The translations under genes were made by a program, and so were the position numbers. Source: Siderastrea radians (lineage: Eukaryota; Cnidaria; Anthozoa; Scleractinia; Rhizangiidae). Taken from it: a DNA stretch of 64,000 nt. Positions 40,700-51,452 of this stretch are shown piece after piece. The stretch is taken from assembly GCA_964017195.1 (NCBI GenBank), contig OZ024895.1:45781673-45845672 (forward strand). Reading direction: 5' to 3'. The notes beneath the pieces are model-generated. The model had not been told where the DNA came from and did no database searches. It worked only from the letters and a program-made list of their open reading frames with translations. How positions within the stretch are numbered: the stretch's first letter is position 1; each line of letters begins with the position of its first letter.

Positions 40700-40800
40700 T
40701 TAACTGATGTCCCAAGCTCCAGATGGGATTTGAACCCACGACCCTCCGTGATCTAGTCAGATGCTCTACCACTGAGCTACTGGAGACTCTATGGTGAGCA
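40700..40800 (-). repeat. tRNA-like SINE head
   Basis: Minus strand reads TAGCTCAGTGGTAGAGC (A box) and GGGTTCAAATCCCATCTGG (B box). The anticodon arm is imperfect (TCTGACTAGATCACGGA). The loop would give AGA, but the long variable arm of tRNA-Ser is missing. Hence SINE rather than a tRNA gene. Related copies at 41000-41110, 45095-45180 and 1905-2000. Confidence 0.65.
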
Positions 40801-40956
40801 AGGGTGAAATGTGGGTCTTGACTAGAACCACATCACGCAGTCACATAGTCAAATCGGGACAAGCACACATAGGACTCATAACTGCATCGTGCAGTCACAT
40901 TAAGCATACCTGAGATGCAACCATCCAGCCACCAAGTGAGTCTTTCTGTAGAAATG

Positions 40957-41146
40957 TAGCATGATAAATTTTGCATTAACTGAAAAACTCGGAAAAAAAA
41001 ATTCTGAGTTCCAGATGGGATGTGAACCCACGACCCTCCGTGATCTAGTCGGATGCTAGATCACGGAGGTTCGTGGGTTCAAATCCCATCTGGAACTCGG
41101 AATTTTTTTTCCGAGTTTTTCAGTTAATGCAAAATTTATCATGCTA
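40957..41146. repeat. 190-bp near-perfect palindrome made of two inverted SINE pieces
   Basis: Left arm 40957-41048 starts TAGCATGATAAATTTTGCAT and ends CCTCCGTGATCTAG. The right arm 41056-41146 is its inverse with only a few mismatches. The spacer is seven bases (TCGGATG). It lies in the first EMSY intron. Confidence 0.85.
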
Positions 41147-41506
41147 TAGCTCGGTGATTTTATAAGCTAAACTTAACCTTTCTACACCCCATCAGAATTA
41201 CATATAACAAGCTTACACCAGTGTAAAAAGAAAAGATCTTCGATTTTAGATGTTTCCAAGAAATTCATATAGTACCCTCAAGTTTAGAATCATTTTCCTA
41301 ACTCAATTTATAAAGGATTTAAAGCTTAATTAAGCCAACAGTGATGGGTTTGTACACGAAAACAGTAGAGTAAGGAAGCGCAGTTCGTGCGGAATCTAAA
41401 TATGAATTCCCTAAAGATTAGAATAAAGCACTTTCAAGTACAAAAGAGTCAACATCCAAATTTCAAAGAGTAAAAGAAGACTGGAGTGGAAAAACCACCG
41501 GCGTAC

Positions 41507-41561
41507 CTTCGAAAAACACGTAACCTTCTTCGTCGATCGCCAAAGGCAAACCGTCCGCCAT
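41507..41561 (-). CDS. EMSY: EMSY first exon: 5' UTR with an upstream ORF, or an N-terminal extension
   Basis: Reads MADGLPLAIDEEGYVFFE then a donor (G|GTACGC). Splicing to the obvious acceptors before exon 2 runs into stops, making this an upstream ORF. Splicing to the weak site GATAAG|TCAAGATG would instead fuse it in frame (…VFFE-V-K-MCAEMMDITRD). Human EMSY begins only a few residues before the ENT helix, which favours the start at 39729. A cDNA would decide. Confidence 0.45.
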
Positions 41562-41745
41562 GTTGATTTCTCTCATCACAATACGCATGCGTTGTCGTTG
41601 TTTACAGAGGCAGAGAACGCGCGGGCTCAGCATCAATTGAGAGAAGCTGTCGAAGCTGTCAAGGTTTTTCAGCGAAGTGAGGGTGATTCAGCGAGATTTT
41701 CACGGTTTCTTTGAACCGTGTGCTAAACAGACGCTGTCCTTTAAG
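41562..41745. promoter_or_regulatory. Shared divergent promoter region EMSY / AIFM2 with AIFM2 5' UTR exon
   Basis: EMSY exon 1 lies to the left. A plus-strand donor CTTTAAG|GTAAGAAAG at 41745/41746 ends a likely AIFM2 non-coding first exon. A CpG-containing stretch (AACGCGCGGG near 41615) lies between. No TATA box recognised. The AIFM2 5' exon is inferred from the donor and the acceptor at 45395. Confidence 0.5.
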
Positions 41746-43024
41746 GTAAGAAAGCCATCAATGATTTTCAAATTCATATAAAGGTTCTTTACAATAAACA
41801 TGGTCTGTACAACTGTGTCACATTTTGTATCTTTTCGTCAGATAGCCTCAAGCTCTAGTTGTAGGCGGGAGGGAATCTGTAAACTTTAAAAAGGCTCATT
41901 TCTTTGTTTTCCGGTTTATTCATATTGCTAAAGAATCTAGGTTTTAAACAGAATGCTTTCTGAACTAGAACAACGATGCTTTGCCCTTTGATTTGATCTT
42001 ATGTGCATGAACAACTTTATGTGTATGTGATGTCAACAAGTTTAGTTTGATTTGACTTAGCTACCAAGGCGTGCAGCCCTCCCAAATTTATTCCTTCATT
42101 AATACAGTCAGCTACGATATTGTATAGTTCTTCAGGAAAACAATGAAACATAAAAACGCTTTCGTGCAAGCGTCTTAAACCAGTCAGTTCATTTACTCTT
42201 CGTTACGCAAGAAATTCGATCAAAATGCGTACACCCATGGATGAATTACACTCCAGACGTTGTACGTTTACGATAAATTATGTATGTACACTATTTGTAT
42301 AAATCAACATTTTTACCGGATTCCTCGGTACGTACGTGGTAACCACTAATATCTTAATAATATGTTATTTTTCTCTGATAGTAAACAGCAATCAAGCTTA
42401 TTTTTTGTTAAAAGGTCTTCTTGAAAAAAAGTAAAATGACAAATACATACGCTTGACTTTTTTCTTAAAAAATCCACGAAGATCCAATTAAATTAAAATT
42501 GACTGATGTAATTAGTTTTGCAAATTTACAGGCAAAAGCAATATAATTATCTGAATAGGTACCACAAACCTCACAGATTGGTACAACTTAATACTGATTT
42601 ACATGCAATAACAGTTAGAAAAATATTAGATAAGATATAAGCTTACCAGTGGTTGTCTTCAATAAAATGGGTCAATCTATATTTTATTTCCGTCCCCTTC
42701 CTGCCCTTGTGGTCATGGTAGGGTGGAATTTATTTTTGCAGGTACGTGTTAAAGACCCTGTTCATAATTCTTTCCTTTTTGATTCAGAAACTTGAAGGGT
42801 GTTAGTTAACATAATTTTGGCATGATGTTTGTATCACCAGGTTGGTTATCCCTCTTTCCCTTGATGACTCTGTATTTGTTTACTTGACGAGGGTCCAAAA
42901 TTGCAAGGTTCTTATGTACAGAAATCCTAGGAAGTCCTAAAATTTTGGTGTGGTGACTTCTTGACTGCCATCTCCTGGAAAATAGACCCTTCCATGTTTT
43001 TTTTTTTACTTTTAAAGAAGACCA

Positions 43025-43570
43025 GTTAGCAAAAATGTATTGACACTGCTGGAAAGAGCGCTTTAGAATTATTAAACTTGCCGCGTTTGAGAGTGACGTG
43101 TTAGAAACAAGCGAACATATAGCTCCGCAAACTCACAAATTTTACAGACATTTGTATGGTGGGGGGGGGGGGGCACAAACTTGCCCCTCACTATACAAGT
43201 TGGGGGGACAGGGGGGTTAAAACCTTCTGTTTCCCCTACCCTTTAATCCTGGTTCCCGCCCTGTATTTTTTGGCTCCCACCTCTTAGCATTTTTTGATTG
43301 TGAAATACTGCGCAGTGTTGCATAATTTTCCCTTTTTCTTCCGATTCCCGCCACCTTAGGAATCCCACTTCCTGCCCCCTCTTCTCCTGCCTCCCGTATA
43401 CCTCCCACCCCCTTTTCTCCTGGTCTCCTGCCCCCCTGTCCCCCCCCCCCATACAAACGTCTGTAAAATTTTGCGACTTTGCAGAGCTATATCTTTGTTT
43501 GTTTTCATTCTAACACTCTCAAACTTGGCAATTCTACTAATTTCCAGTGGTGTTGATAAATGTTTCAATA
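43025..43570. mobile_element. Long-TIR DNA element containing C-rich repeat copy 2
   Basis: Outer arms of about 130 bp: left contains GCGTTTGAGAGTGACGTGTT, ATAGCTCCGCAAA and TTTACAGACATTTGTATGG followed by a G run. The right arm is the inverse (ATACAAACGTCTGTAAAATT, GCAGAGCTATATC, AACACTCTCAAACTTGG). The interior 43200-43450 matches the C-rich repeat family. In AIFM2 intron 1; the rest of that intron (41746-45395) shows only a SINE near its end. Confidence 0.7.
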
Positions 43571-45059
43571 ACTGGTTCATGTGAACATTACGGTTTCGCA
43601 CCCCATGAACTGTGTCGCCCGAAAAATGTGGGGTACCCATGATGCTGTGTGCGCTCACAAAGCACGCCGCCATTTTCGGTTCTCTTTGACTTCAATACCG
43701 AGTATTCCCAAAAGGGATTTATAGGACTGTCCTTCCCATCCGTGAAAAGACAATAGGAGTAATTGCTATTGTGGAAATGTGCGAAAAATGCTCTCACTTT
43801 CGATTAATGATGGCTGTAGAGGAAATGAAAATTGCGCAACCAGAAACGTGCGAAAAATATTTTGTTTATTACAACAAAACTTTGAGCGACCCCCGCGTGG
43901 GATTTACACTTAAGCTTACACGAGTCGTGTGGAAATCTACACAGACATTGATCATCTGCTGTTGTCTGTTTAAATGAAGAATTTTATTTACGTGTTCGCG
44001 TACAGTATTAAAAAAAAAGAGGTCTTGATAATTCGAGTTTTTGTGGAGGCTGAGTCCTGCGTGCACGTGGTTCAGCTAGCTCAACGCGCGCGTGTTTAGC
44101 TACGTAGACAAATAAAGCTTTTCTCTAGTATTCAACAACGCGCCGTAGAAAGGAAAGACAGGACTGTTAAACACCACTCAATGGCACATGTTAGAAAGTA
44201 CTTTAGTTTTTTTGTTGTCAGAATCACGAGAGAATAAAGCGGCATGTTAGTTAGATATCTGGCAGTGTGAGCGTGTCAGACTTTCTGTAGTTTTCGAAAG
44301 TCACTGTTTCAGTTCGCTCAAATCTTCGCTTGCAATGTCTGGTTTAATTTGCCGTCAAGTATTTGGATACCTAAAGGATTTTGATGAAAAGATAAAGAAA
44401 ATTTTTTTAGACATTTTGGACCAATTGCAATTATGTAGAATGCATGCTTTGCCAGCTGTTCAGTTACTTTTGGCTGCGTTTTAATAAGCGATCGATCGTT
44501 TGCCTGTTTACCTAATAGTTAATCCGTTTATTCTAACCCATTTTAAAAATCTACGGACTTCACACAACATGTTCATACTGCTTCACGTTTATTTTAATTT
44601 CAGGTGTGAATTATTTTTAACAATAGAGGTTAAACCGCGATGGCTTTCCCAATTACGGGCATTGTTCCTTGATGAATAGGTCAATGATTCGAACGCTGAG
44701 AGCAGAAACAATGGTTATGACATTGATATACACTCAGTACTTGAATGATTGACAGTTGTGCATCTTGTTACGCATGCCCTGTACGTTTTTTTGGAAGCTA
44801 ATTTGCATGTTCGATCGACATGTTTCATGGGGCGCAAAACCGTAATGAAAGTTGAAAACTGTGGAAAGGTCTATTTAGTGATTATGTCATTGGACTCGAA
44901 AGTTGTGGAAATCTATATACAGAGTACTTACAGACCCATAGTATGAGTCATTACATTGTGAGTTCATGCTAGTATTGATCTGTGATGTACTTGATCTAGA
45001 TTCTTGTTCTGGTACAGAAAGTTATGTGCAAATAAAGTTTTATAAGAAAAGATGGAATA

Positions 45060-45190
45060 ATCAACATGTCGCGAGCGTGGGACAAAGAAAAAATCTGAGT
45101 CCCCGATGGGAATCGAACCCATGACCTTCCGTACACCGGTTGGACGCTCTTACCGTTGAGCTACTTGGAGACTCGTGGCGAGCATACAGT
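45060..45190 (-). repeat. tRNA-derived SINE copy
   Basis: Minus strand: TAGCTCAACGGTAAGAGCGT (A box), GGGTTCGATTCCCATCGGGG (B box), then CTCAGATTTTTTCTTTGTCC. The copy at 1905-2000 has the same 3' motif. In AIFM2 intron 1. Confidence 0.75.
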
Positions 45191-45433
45191 GTGTAGGTCA
45201 TATTTACTGAGTTCGTGGTGACACGCATCCTGCATACTGCTAGGATCAGCAATGTCAAAGTGCACTATAGGTTAATATGTACTAAATAAAGTTGCAAATA
45301 GTGCAAATAAAGTTGTGCAAATAAAGAAAGTTATGTGCAAATACATAATTCATTAATATTCATAACCCTAAAATACATATTCAATCTTTTCTCAGGTACC
45401 CCATGAGTGCTTATTGTTCATACTTGTGATGTC

Positions 45434-48400
45434 ATGGGAAACTCATCATCCTCGTCAGCTCCACCTAAGAACTCCTGCGAGGTGGTGATTGTAGGGGGTG
45501 GTTATGGCGGCTTACAGGTTGCAGTGCAACTTGATAACTACTGCAGAGTGACACTCATTGATCCCAAAGATGCTTTCCATCATAACATGGCTGGTCTGAG
45601 ATGTGTTGTGGAGCCGTCTTTCATCAAGAAGACGCTGATACCATATGAAGACTCTCTGAGACATGGCTCATTTGTCAAAGATCGTGTAGTGAGTTGTAAT
45701 ATCTCCAGGAAAACCGTGACACTTGCTATTGGAACAGAAATCACCTACGATTACCTTGTGTTTGCATGCGGCTCATCGGTTCCATTTCCTGGTAAGATAG
45801 CTAAAATCCAAGACAAAAAGTATTATTGAATAGGTCGCGGAAAAAGTACAGTTCAGGGTCTCAAAGGGGGAACCTCGGAGCCCTGGAACCCTCGAATTTT
45901 TGGCCATGGAGCCCGTGGCCCAAAGCCTTTTTCTTCTTGGAGCACACACAAAATGCTGATTCTGGCGAAATGGAGCCCTAGAGTACAGCCTTGGAGCTCC
46001 AATTTTTCTGTCTTGGAGCCCTGCATTTTTTACCCTGGAGCCCTGGAGCCCTGGAGCCCTGGAGCCCTAAACCCCTTCGGGACCCTGACAGTTGAACCAC
46101 GTTCGTGTGGGAAGGGGAATGGAGGATGAAGCTTCCTTTCCCCTGTACCCTTCAATCCTGGTTCCCTCCCTACTTCTGTTAGTCCCCGCCTCTTTGTCCT
46201 TTTTTGATAGCAATACATGAGGTGATGTTCTCACCATTTTGGGAAACCAACTTCCCTCCCCCTCCTGTACACTTGTTGCCCCCACTATCTCCCCCCCACA
46301 CACACACACGCTTTAGTATGGACACTGAAGGGACAGGGTGTGAGTGTTGATGATAAGGAGCATTTTATAAAACAGAAGTAGAGTTCATATGAATTTTGGT
46401 TTCCTTTGGACCAAGCAAACTGTCTGTAATAGAAAGGTGACCGTAAAGAGGGTTTCAATTGTAACTGTATGTATCTATAATTTTTTTTTGGAAGATAGGC
46501 TCTCAGGGCCTGAAACTTTCAGGTGGGATGCAAGTTAACACCCAAGAATAGGTTTTGGTTAATGTTTTAAGCCCTGGAACAGTGATCAAAATGAAATTTC
46601 TCTTTACGTTATCACCACTTGTTCAAACATTCAAGTGATGGGAATAAAGGAAGTGATCACCAAGGATAAGATGCCTTGATATTTTGACAACTTCTCCTTA
46701 CTAGTTCCATAAGAAATGTATTTAGAACAGTAATGCATCAGTCAGTTCCAGCGGCACCTATCCCCCTGGGCAACTGTGGGGCATTTACGCACCTTGTTAA
46801 TCCCGGGGGTGGGGCATGGGCAAATTTGGCACGGCCCGGGGGTCGTGCATTTGCCTACCCGGGGGCTACCCCGGGCTTTTGACACGCATGTGGTTTCTCT
46901 CGAAACCCAAACATGGAGGATTTTATCACAAAGGATCAGCAGTTCGTTGCATATTGGCTCATCCGTCAAGGACTGGACAAACTTGTGGAGGTTTTCTCGA
47001 TTTTATGCATTTTCTTCATTGCTATCAGGAGCAATCAACTTGAATCAACGTACGCATGCTTCGTTGATCAAGGATATTTTAAGTAAAATTTAGTTGCGAT
47101 TAATTAATGAACTTATTAATTAACACTTGATGATTCTAAACTATTATGATCGATTATTAAATTCTAGAAGTGTACAGGGATCGTCGTTTACTTTTGCATA
47201 TTATCAAAATATTCCCAACAGTTGACTTTACAATGTCAATATTATTTTACTAGCAAACTGTTTAAAACAAAATATTAAAGAAACAATAAAATAAGAATCA
47301 ACTATCGTGTAGTGTTGTCTGTGAAATAAATATCATGGCTTGGCATTATTAACTTTATTAACATCGGATAGTGCCATTAGAAACAATTAGAAGACGGAGA
47401 GGCAGGCCTACAGAAACGAAAAATCACACATTAAAATGCCAAAAGTGGCACTATTGTGCAATGAATGAAAACTGCTGCAGTGTTGATTGGGAATGTACGA
47501 TCCCGGGGACGGGCAAAACGATGCCAATGCCCAGGGGTTAGCCGGGGGGGGGGGGCAAGGACGTAGCTGGAATTGACCAATGCATAAGGCGAATATGCAT
47601 TTTTATATCAGGGCTCAAAGGGTTAAAATATTCACTAGACTGTACCCATTTGACGAGAAACACAGTGAAGTCTGGTCACAACGCAGCAGCAAAGACCAGG
47701 ACATGAGTTATCAACCTCCAGATTTCAGATCCAAAAAAACATTTTTTGAAGTCAGTATATACCTAATTCAATAAAGGTTGCTTTGGCCATTGGGCAATTG
47801 TGCATTGGGAAGGTATTGTGTGGCGGTCACTCAAGCAAAGCATTGCATTGTGTTCCGTATGCCCAAATGCCCAATGACCAATGACCAATTGCCAAAGCAA
47901 CCTTTATTGAATTAGGTATACATGTCATTTATCTTTGTAGGCAAGGTACCTCTAGGAACAAGCATGAAAGATGCTGAGCAACTCTACAGGGAATGTGCTG
48001 ACCAGGTGGCCAAGAGTGACAGAATTGTCGTCATTGGTGGGGGTGCTGTGGGATTAGAGTTAGTTGGTGAATTAGCCACAGATTATCCAAACAAGAAAGT
48101 CACCCTCATGCATAACAGGGAGCAAATACTGGATGACAGAATGGCACCCAAGTTTATTAAGAAAATAAGGGATGGTTTGAAAGCTCTGAAGGTTGAGACT
48201 GTCCTTGGGGAACGTGTTGACATGGATGACCTGAATGTAAGTCCTATCATTAATTAACACTAGCATCCCATCCGGGGGGGGGAGCACGTTGGTGTAGTGG
48301 TTACTGTGTTGGACTTCAGATCTGAAGGTCGTTGGTTCAATGCCCAGTCCCTGCCATCGTGTTGTTTCCTTAGACAAGAAACTTTACCCCACATTCGTCT

Positions 48401-50482
48401 TTCTCCACCCAGATGTATAAATGGGTACCAACAACATACTGCTGGGGGTAACACTGCAATGGACTAGCATCCCATCCAGGGGGGAGTAGCAATACTCTCA
48501 GTTGCTTCATGCTACAGAAACCGGGATAAGCTCTGGCTGTGTGGGCCTCCTTGGCTCATGTGCGACTGTACCTATCCCGTCCAGGGGGGGGAGGGGGGAT
48601 TGTTTCATGCACAGAAACTGGGTTAAGCTGCTGGCATGTGGTCAGCTATCATTACTTTTAAGGGACATGCACTCTATAGAGAAAAAACTGTCTAAATGCA
48701 CGTGCTATTGATAAGTAATAACCACAAAGTTTTAGAAAATGACGCGAGCAAAATTTCCGAGAGAAACGAATATGTTCAAGTTTCTAGGAATGATGTGCCA
48801 CGTACATCTTGATGAAAGTCTTTGTATGTATCATTCTGGTCATGATGACATTTTTTTCAGCAACTTGTAAATGGCATTGCTTTCTTTTATCTTTGTAAAA
48901 TGCTGGATTTGTCAACTTTTGCAGTATTTTGGAAATTTTGTGCACTAAAAGTTATTAAAAGTTTTGAACATTTTGGTGGTGTAAGTAAATCAGTAGATTG
49001 CACATATTTTACTCGTTATTACGAGTGAGTTCCTTAAAAGTAACGATAGTCGTGTGGTCTGACTGTGGCTTGTATGTGATGTAACCTACCCATACCTTCT
49101 GTACCCGAGATTACCTCTCTTCTTCCAGTTGTCTAAGAACCATTTAGAAGCAACACCTAAGGAAATGTGAGGGGTAGTCCTACACTTGAGTAGAATGCTT
49201 GTTGCTTCACACTAATGAAACCAGAGTGACTACAATTTTCAGTTGAGTAAGGCACGAGGAAAGTTTGGGGACAAAGTTTTAACGTTCAAGTTACCATGTT
49301 GCCAAGGGCAACTTGCTCCATTTCCAAGGGAGACTACGTCATTCAGTGATAAAGCACGCGAGAAATTGTCAGATGTGATCGATTCATGCAATCTCCCTTG
49401 GAAACAGAGCGAGTTGCCCCCGACAACGTGGTAACTTGAACATTAAAACTTTGTGACCAAACTTTTCTTGTGCCTTACTCAACTGAACATTGTAATAATT
49501 GTAGTGATCTGAGTGACTTCAGACCTATTTCCTGATTGTTTCCCCTTCAGTTAGTTGGCTTTTCCTACCTACATATACACCTCTCTGCTGGCATGCCATC
49601 AATTCTTGCCATCTGGTTTTCCTTGTTGTTTATATTTTCATGAAAATGTGTTTCCTTGATAGTTTGATTCAGAAAAGCCATGGATTACGGGACCAGTGAC
49701 ACTGACGACTGACAAAGGAACTAGCGTCGAGACTGACTTGGTGTTCAGGTGTACAGGAATGAAGGTCAACTCAGTCGCTTATCAGTCAAAGCTTTCAGAC
49801 AAGATGGAGAAGAACGGAAGCCTCAAAGTTGATAGATTCTTGCAAGTAGAGGAAATAGAAAATGTGTTTGCCATTGGAGATTGTAGCAACACACCAGAGC
49901 TTAAATTGGCCTACATAGCAAGGCTACATGCTGGTAGGATATCTGTAGTAACTACTGCTGCTGTGTTGAGCACTAACCAGTGCTTGAAGCTATCTTTTTA
50001 GGTCCTGGGGGAAGGCTACAGTGGTAGATCTACAGGGAGGGTCTCGATTTCTGGGGCCCACACCCCTCCCCCCCCCCCCTCACATCACAGTTGTACCTCT
50101 CTTGTTTATTACCAAATAATGAAATTCTTTTAGCATTTTAGATCAGTTGGTCAAGTTTTTAAATAAATACCAGGAAATCTTTTCTGGTTCATGTGGAAGC
50201 TTGAAAGGGGAACTTTTTGACCTTAATTTATGGATTAACCGCTCTTATTTATTCACAGATACAGTTGTAGAGAATATCAAGCGGCTAAATGAAAACAAAC
50301 GCCTGAAAGAATACAAGACCAGTAATGCTGTAATGGTGTTGCCACTTGGAAGAAATGGGGGAGCATCCCAGCTGCCTAATGGAATGGTCACTGGCAGTTT
50401 CTTAACGAGAAATCTCAAGGGAAAAGATATCATGACACCTGGAACATGGAAACTAGTGAAAAAGAAGATGCCATCTAATTAA
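45434..50482 (+). CDS. AIFM2: AIFM2 / FSP1, NAD(P)H-dependent quinone reductase of the AIF family
   Basis: FSP1 reduces coenzyme Q and vitamin K at membranes to stop lipid peroxidation and so suppresses ferroptosis. Exons: 45434-45791, 47941-48236, 49663-49933 and 50259-50482, phases agree, 382 residues (human 373). Start MGNSSSSS was chosen over an in-frame Met nine codons upstream because Gly2 with downstream Ser fits N-myristoylation, as in human MGSQVS. FAD motif GGGYGG at 21-26, then DAFHHNMAGLR (human DSFHHNVAALR). NAD(P)H motif GGGAVGLE at 152-159, with E159 aligning to human E156. Third motif ENVFAIGDC, and a C-terminal PLGRNGGASQLP. A non-coding first exon probably ends at 41745. Human-type key residues are intact, so activity is expected. 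Confidence 0.95.
46085..46310. repeat. C-rich interspersed repeat, copy 3, with (CA)n end
   Basis: Contains TTCAATCCTGGTTCCCTCCC, TTTTTTGATAGCAATACATG and CTTCCCTCCCCCTCCTGTAC, in the same order as 43200-43450. It ends in a C run and CACACACACAC. In AIFM2 intron 2. The preceding 45850-46080 has several GGAGCCCTGGAGCCCT direct repeats. Confidence 0.55.
46559..47626 (+). mobile_element. TTAA-target MITE, family A, copy 9, split by an 840-bp insertion
   Basis: Left part 46559-46738 starts TTAATGTTTTAAGCCCTGGA. Right part 47579-47626 ends GGGCTCAAAGGGTTAA. In AIFM2 intron 2. Confidence 0.8.
46739..47578. mobile_element. hAT-like non-autonomous element inserted in MITE copy 9
   Basis: Flanked by AATGCAT (46732-46738 and 47579-47585), a 7-8 bp duplication. 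Short inverted ends GTCAGTTCCAGC and GCTGGAATTGAC. Subterminal regions are full of CCCGGGGG and GGGGCATTTAC / TGCCCAGGGG motifs. No transposase reading frame recognised. Confidence 0.75.
47758..47920. mobile_element. Palindromic MITE abutting the AIFM2 exon 3 acceptor
   Basis: TATACCTAATTCAATAAAGG and its perfect inverse form the ends; the arms extend about 30 bp (…TTGCTTTGGC). The interior has CATTGGGCAATTG / CAATGACCAAT repeats. Only 20 bp separate it from the exon start at 47941. Confidence 0.85.
48282..48620 (+). repeat. tRNA-derived SINE copy with conserved body
   Basis: Head: GTTGGTGTAGTGGTTACTGT (A box) and GGTCGTTGGTTCAATGCCCA (B box). Body: TCTTTCTCCACCCAGATGTA, TAAATGGGTACCAACA and GCAATGGACTAGCATCCCAT. 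A fragment with GATGGACTAGCATCCATCCA occurs near 35403. In AIFM2 intron 3. Confidence 0.7.
49233..49494. mobile_element. Palindromic MITE
   Basis: ACAATTTTCAGTTGAGTAAG and the inverse CTTACTCAACTGAACATTGT form the ends. Arms are about 100 bp and include AAAGTTTTAACGTTCAAGTT and TTGCCAAGGGCAACTTGCTC. In AIFM2 intron 3. Confidence 0.8.
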
Positions 50483-50626
50483 ATTACTCAAACTTGCATC
50501 AGTGCAACACAATTTTCAGAAAACACACATTTTTGTTTATAGTCACTATTGCTAATGACTATTGTTATGTTTTGTGACATAAGGCATCATATGGTTAAAA
50601 GGGGAGTGGTAGGGTATCCCTATACA

Positions 50627-51016
50627 GTAAAAAAAATATATGGAACGACTGATCCTTACGACAGTTAAAGAAAGACACAGAAGACGAAATAAGTAAAGTA
50701 AAAAATGCGTGTAACAAAGAATTGCCCGATATTTCGGTTTGCAAAAGAAACCTTCAGGGGCTACGAGAGTAAAATGAGAAAATATGTTATAGGACCGTTA
50801 ACATAAAAGTTTAAAAATTCCAAATAAATGAATATGATAGGTTGGTAGCTGAACAAGAAGTGTCATTAATGTAGCTCATCACGTCTGTTTAATGCTTGCT
50901 GCTCCAGTGTCTTGCAGCTCCAGTGTCCTGTTTAATCCTTGCTGCTTCAGTGTCTTGTGGCTCCAGTGTCTTTCTTTAACTGCCGTAAGGATCAGTCGTT
51001 CCGTATATTTTTTTAC
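50627..51016. mobile_element. MITE with about 48-bp inverted termini
   Basis: Left GGAACGACTGATCCTTACGA, then CAGTTAAAGAAAGACAC, is matched by GTGTCTTTCTTTAACTG and CGTAAGGATCAGTCGTTCC on the right. The interior has several GCTCCAGTGTCTTG repeats. It lies in the AIFM2 3' flank or UTR; an AATAAA at 50823-50828 falls inside it. Confidence 0.8.
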
Positions 51017-51240
51017 TTTAAATGTTTTACTGATCCAGGTCTACTTAAGATCCTGCCACTCTTAATGCCTTGTCGCTGTGGTCCTGCCAGATTATAAACT
51101 TTGTATTATTCATATCCCTATATACTACTATCATATCTGACAAGGTAACACTTCGCACCTGATTTACTACTTACAATAATACTTGATAAGGTACCACTAT
51201 TTATTTAAATATATTATTTTACTGAATAATACAGCAACTC

Positions 51241-51452
51241 TTAAGGCCCCAATCCAGCATGGTGACCAGCATCCAGTTTTTCCCTTCAATATCACTACTT
51301 GTTCAAATATACAGGTTATGGGAATAAAGGGAGTGATCTCTAAGTGTGAACTGTTTTGATGTTTAGCCAAATTCTTCCAACTAGTACTGTAAGAATTATA
51401 TGAAGAGAATAGTGGAGAATATTCATGTTGATAGTGGGGTTTAAAGGGTTAA
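51241..51452 (+). mobile_element. TTAA-target MITE, family A, copy 10
   Basis: TTAAGGCCCCAATCCAGCAT on the left and GGGGTTTAAAGGGTTAA on the right, with family interior CAATATCACTACTTGTTCAA. Confidence 0.8.

Noticed and set aside
40723..40789. tRNA gene on the minus strand with anticodon-like AGA
   Set aside because: The anticodon stem is imperfect, the long variable arm expected for tRNA-Ser is missing, and several related copies with a shared non-tRNA flank lie nearby. It is a SINE head.
43217..43456. Gly-rich minus-strand frames
   Set aside because: Translation of the C-rich repeat inside a TIR element, not a gene.
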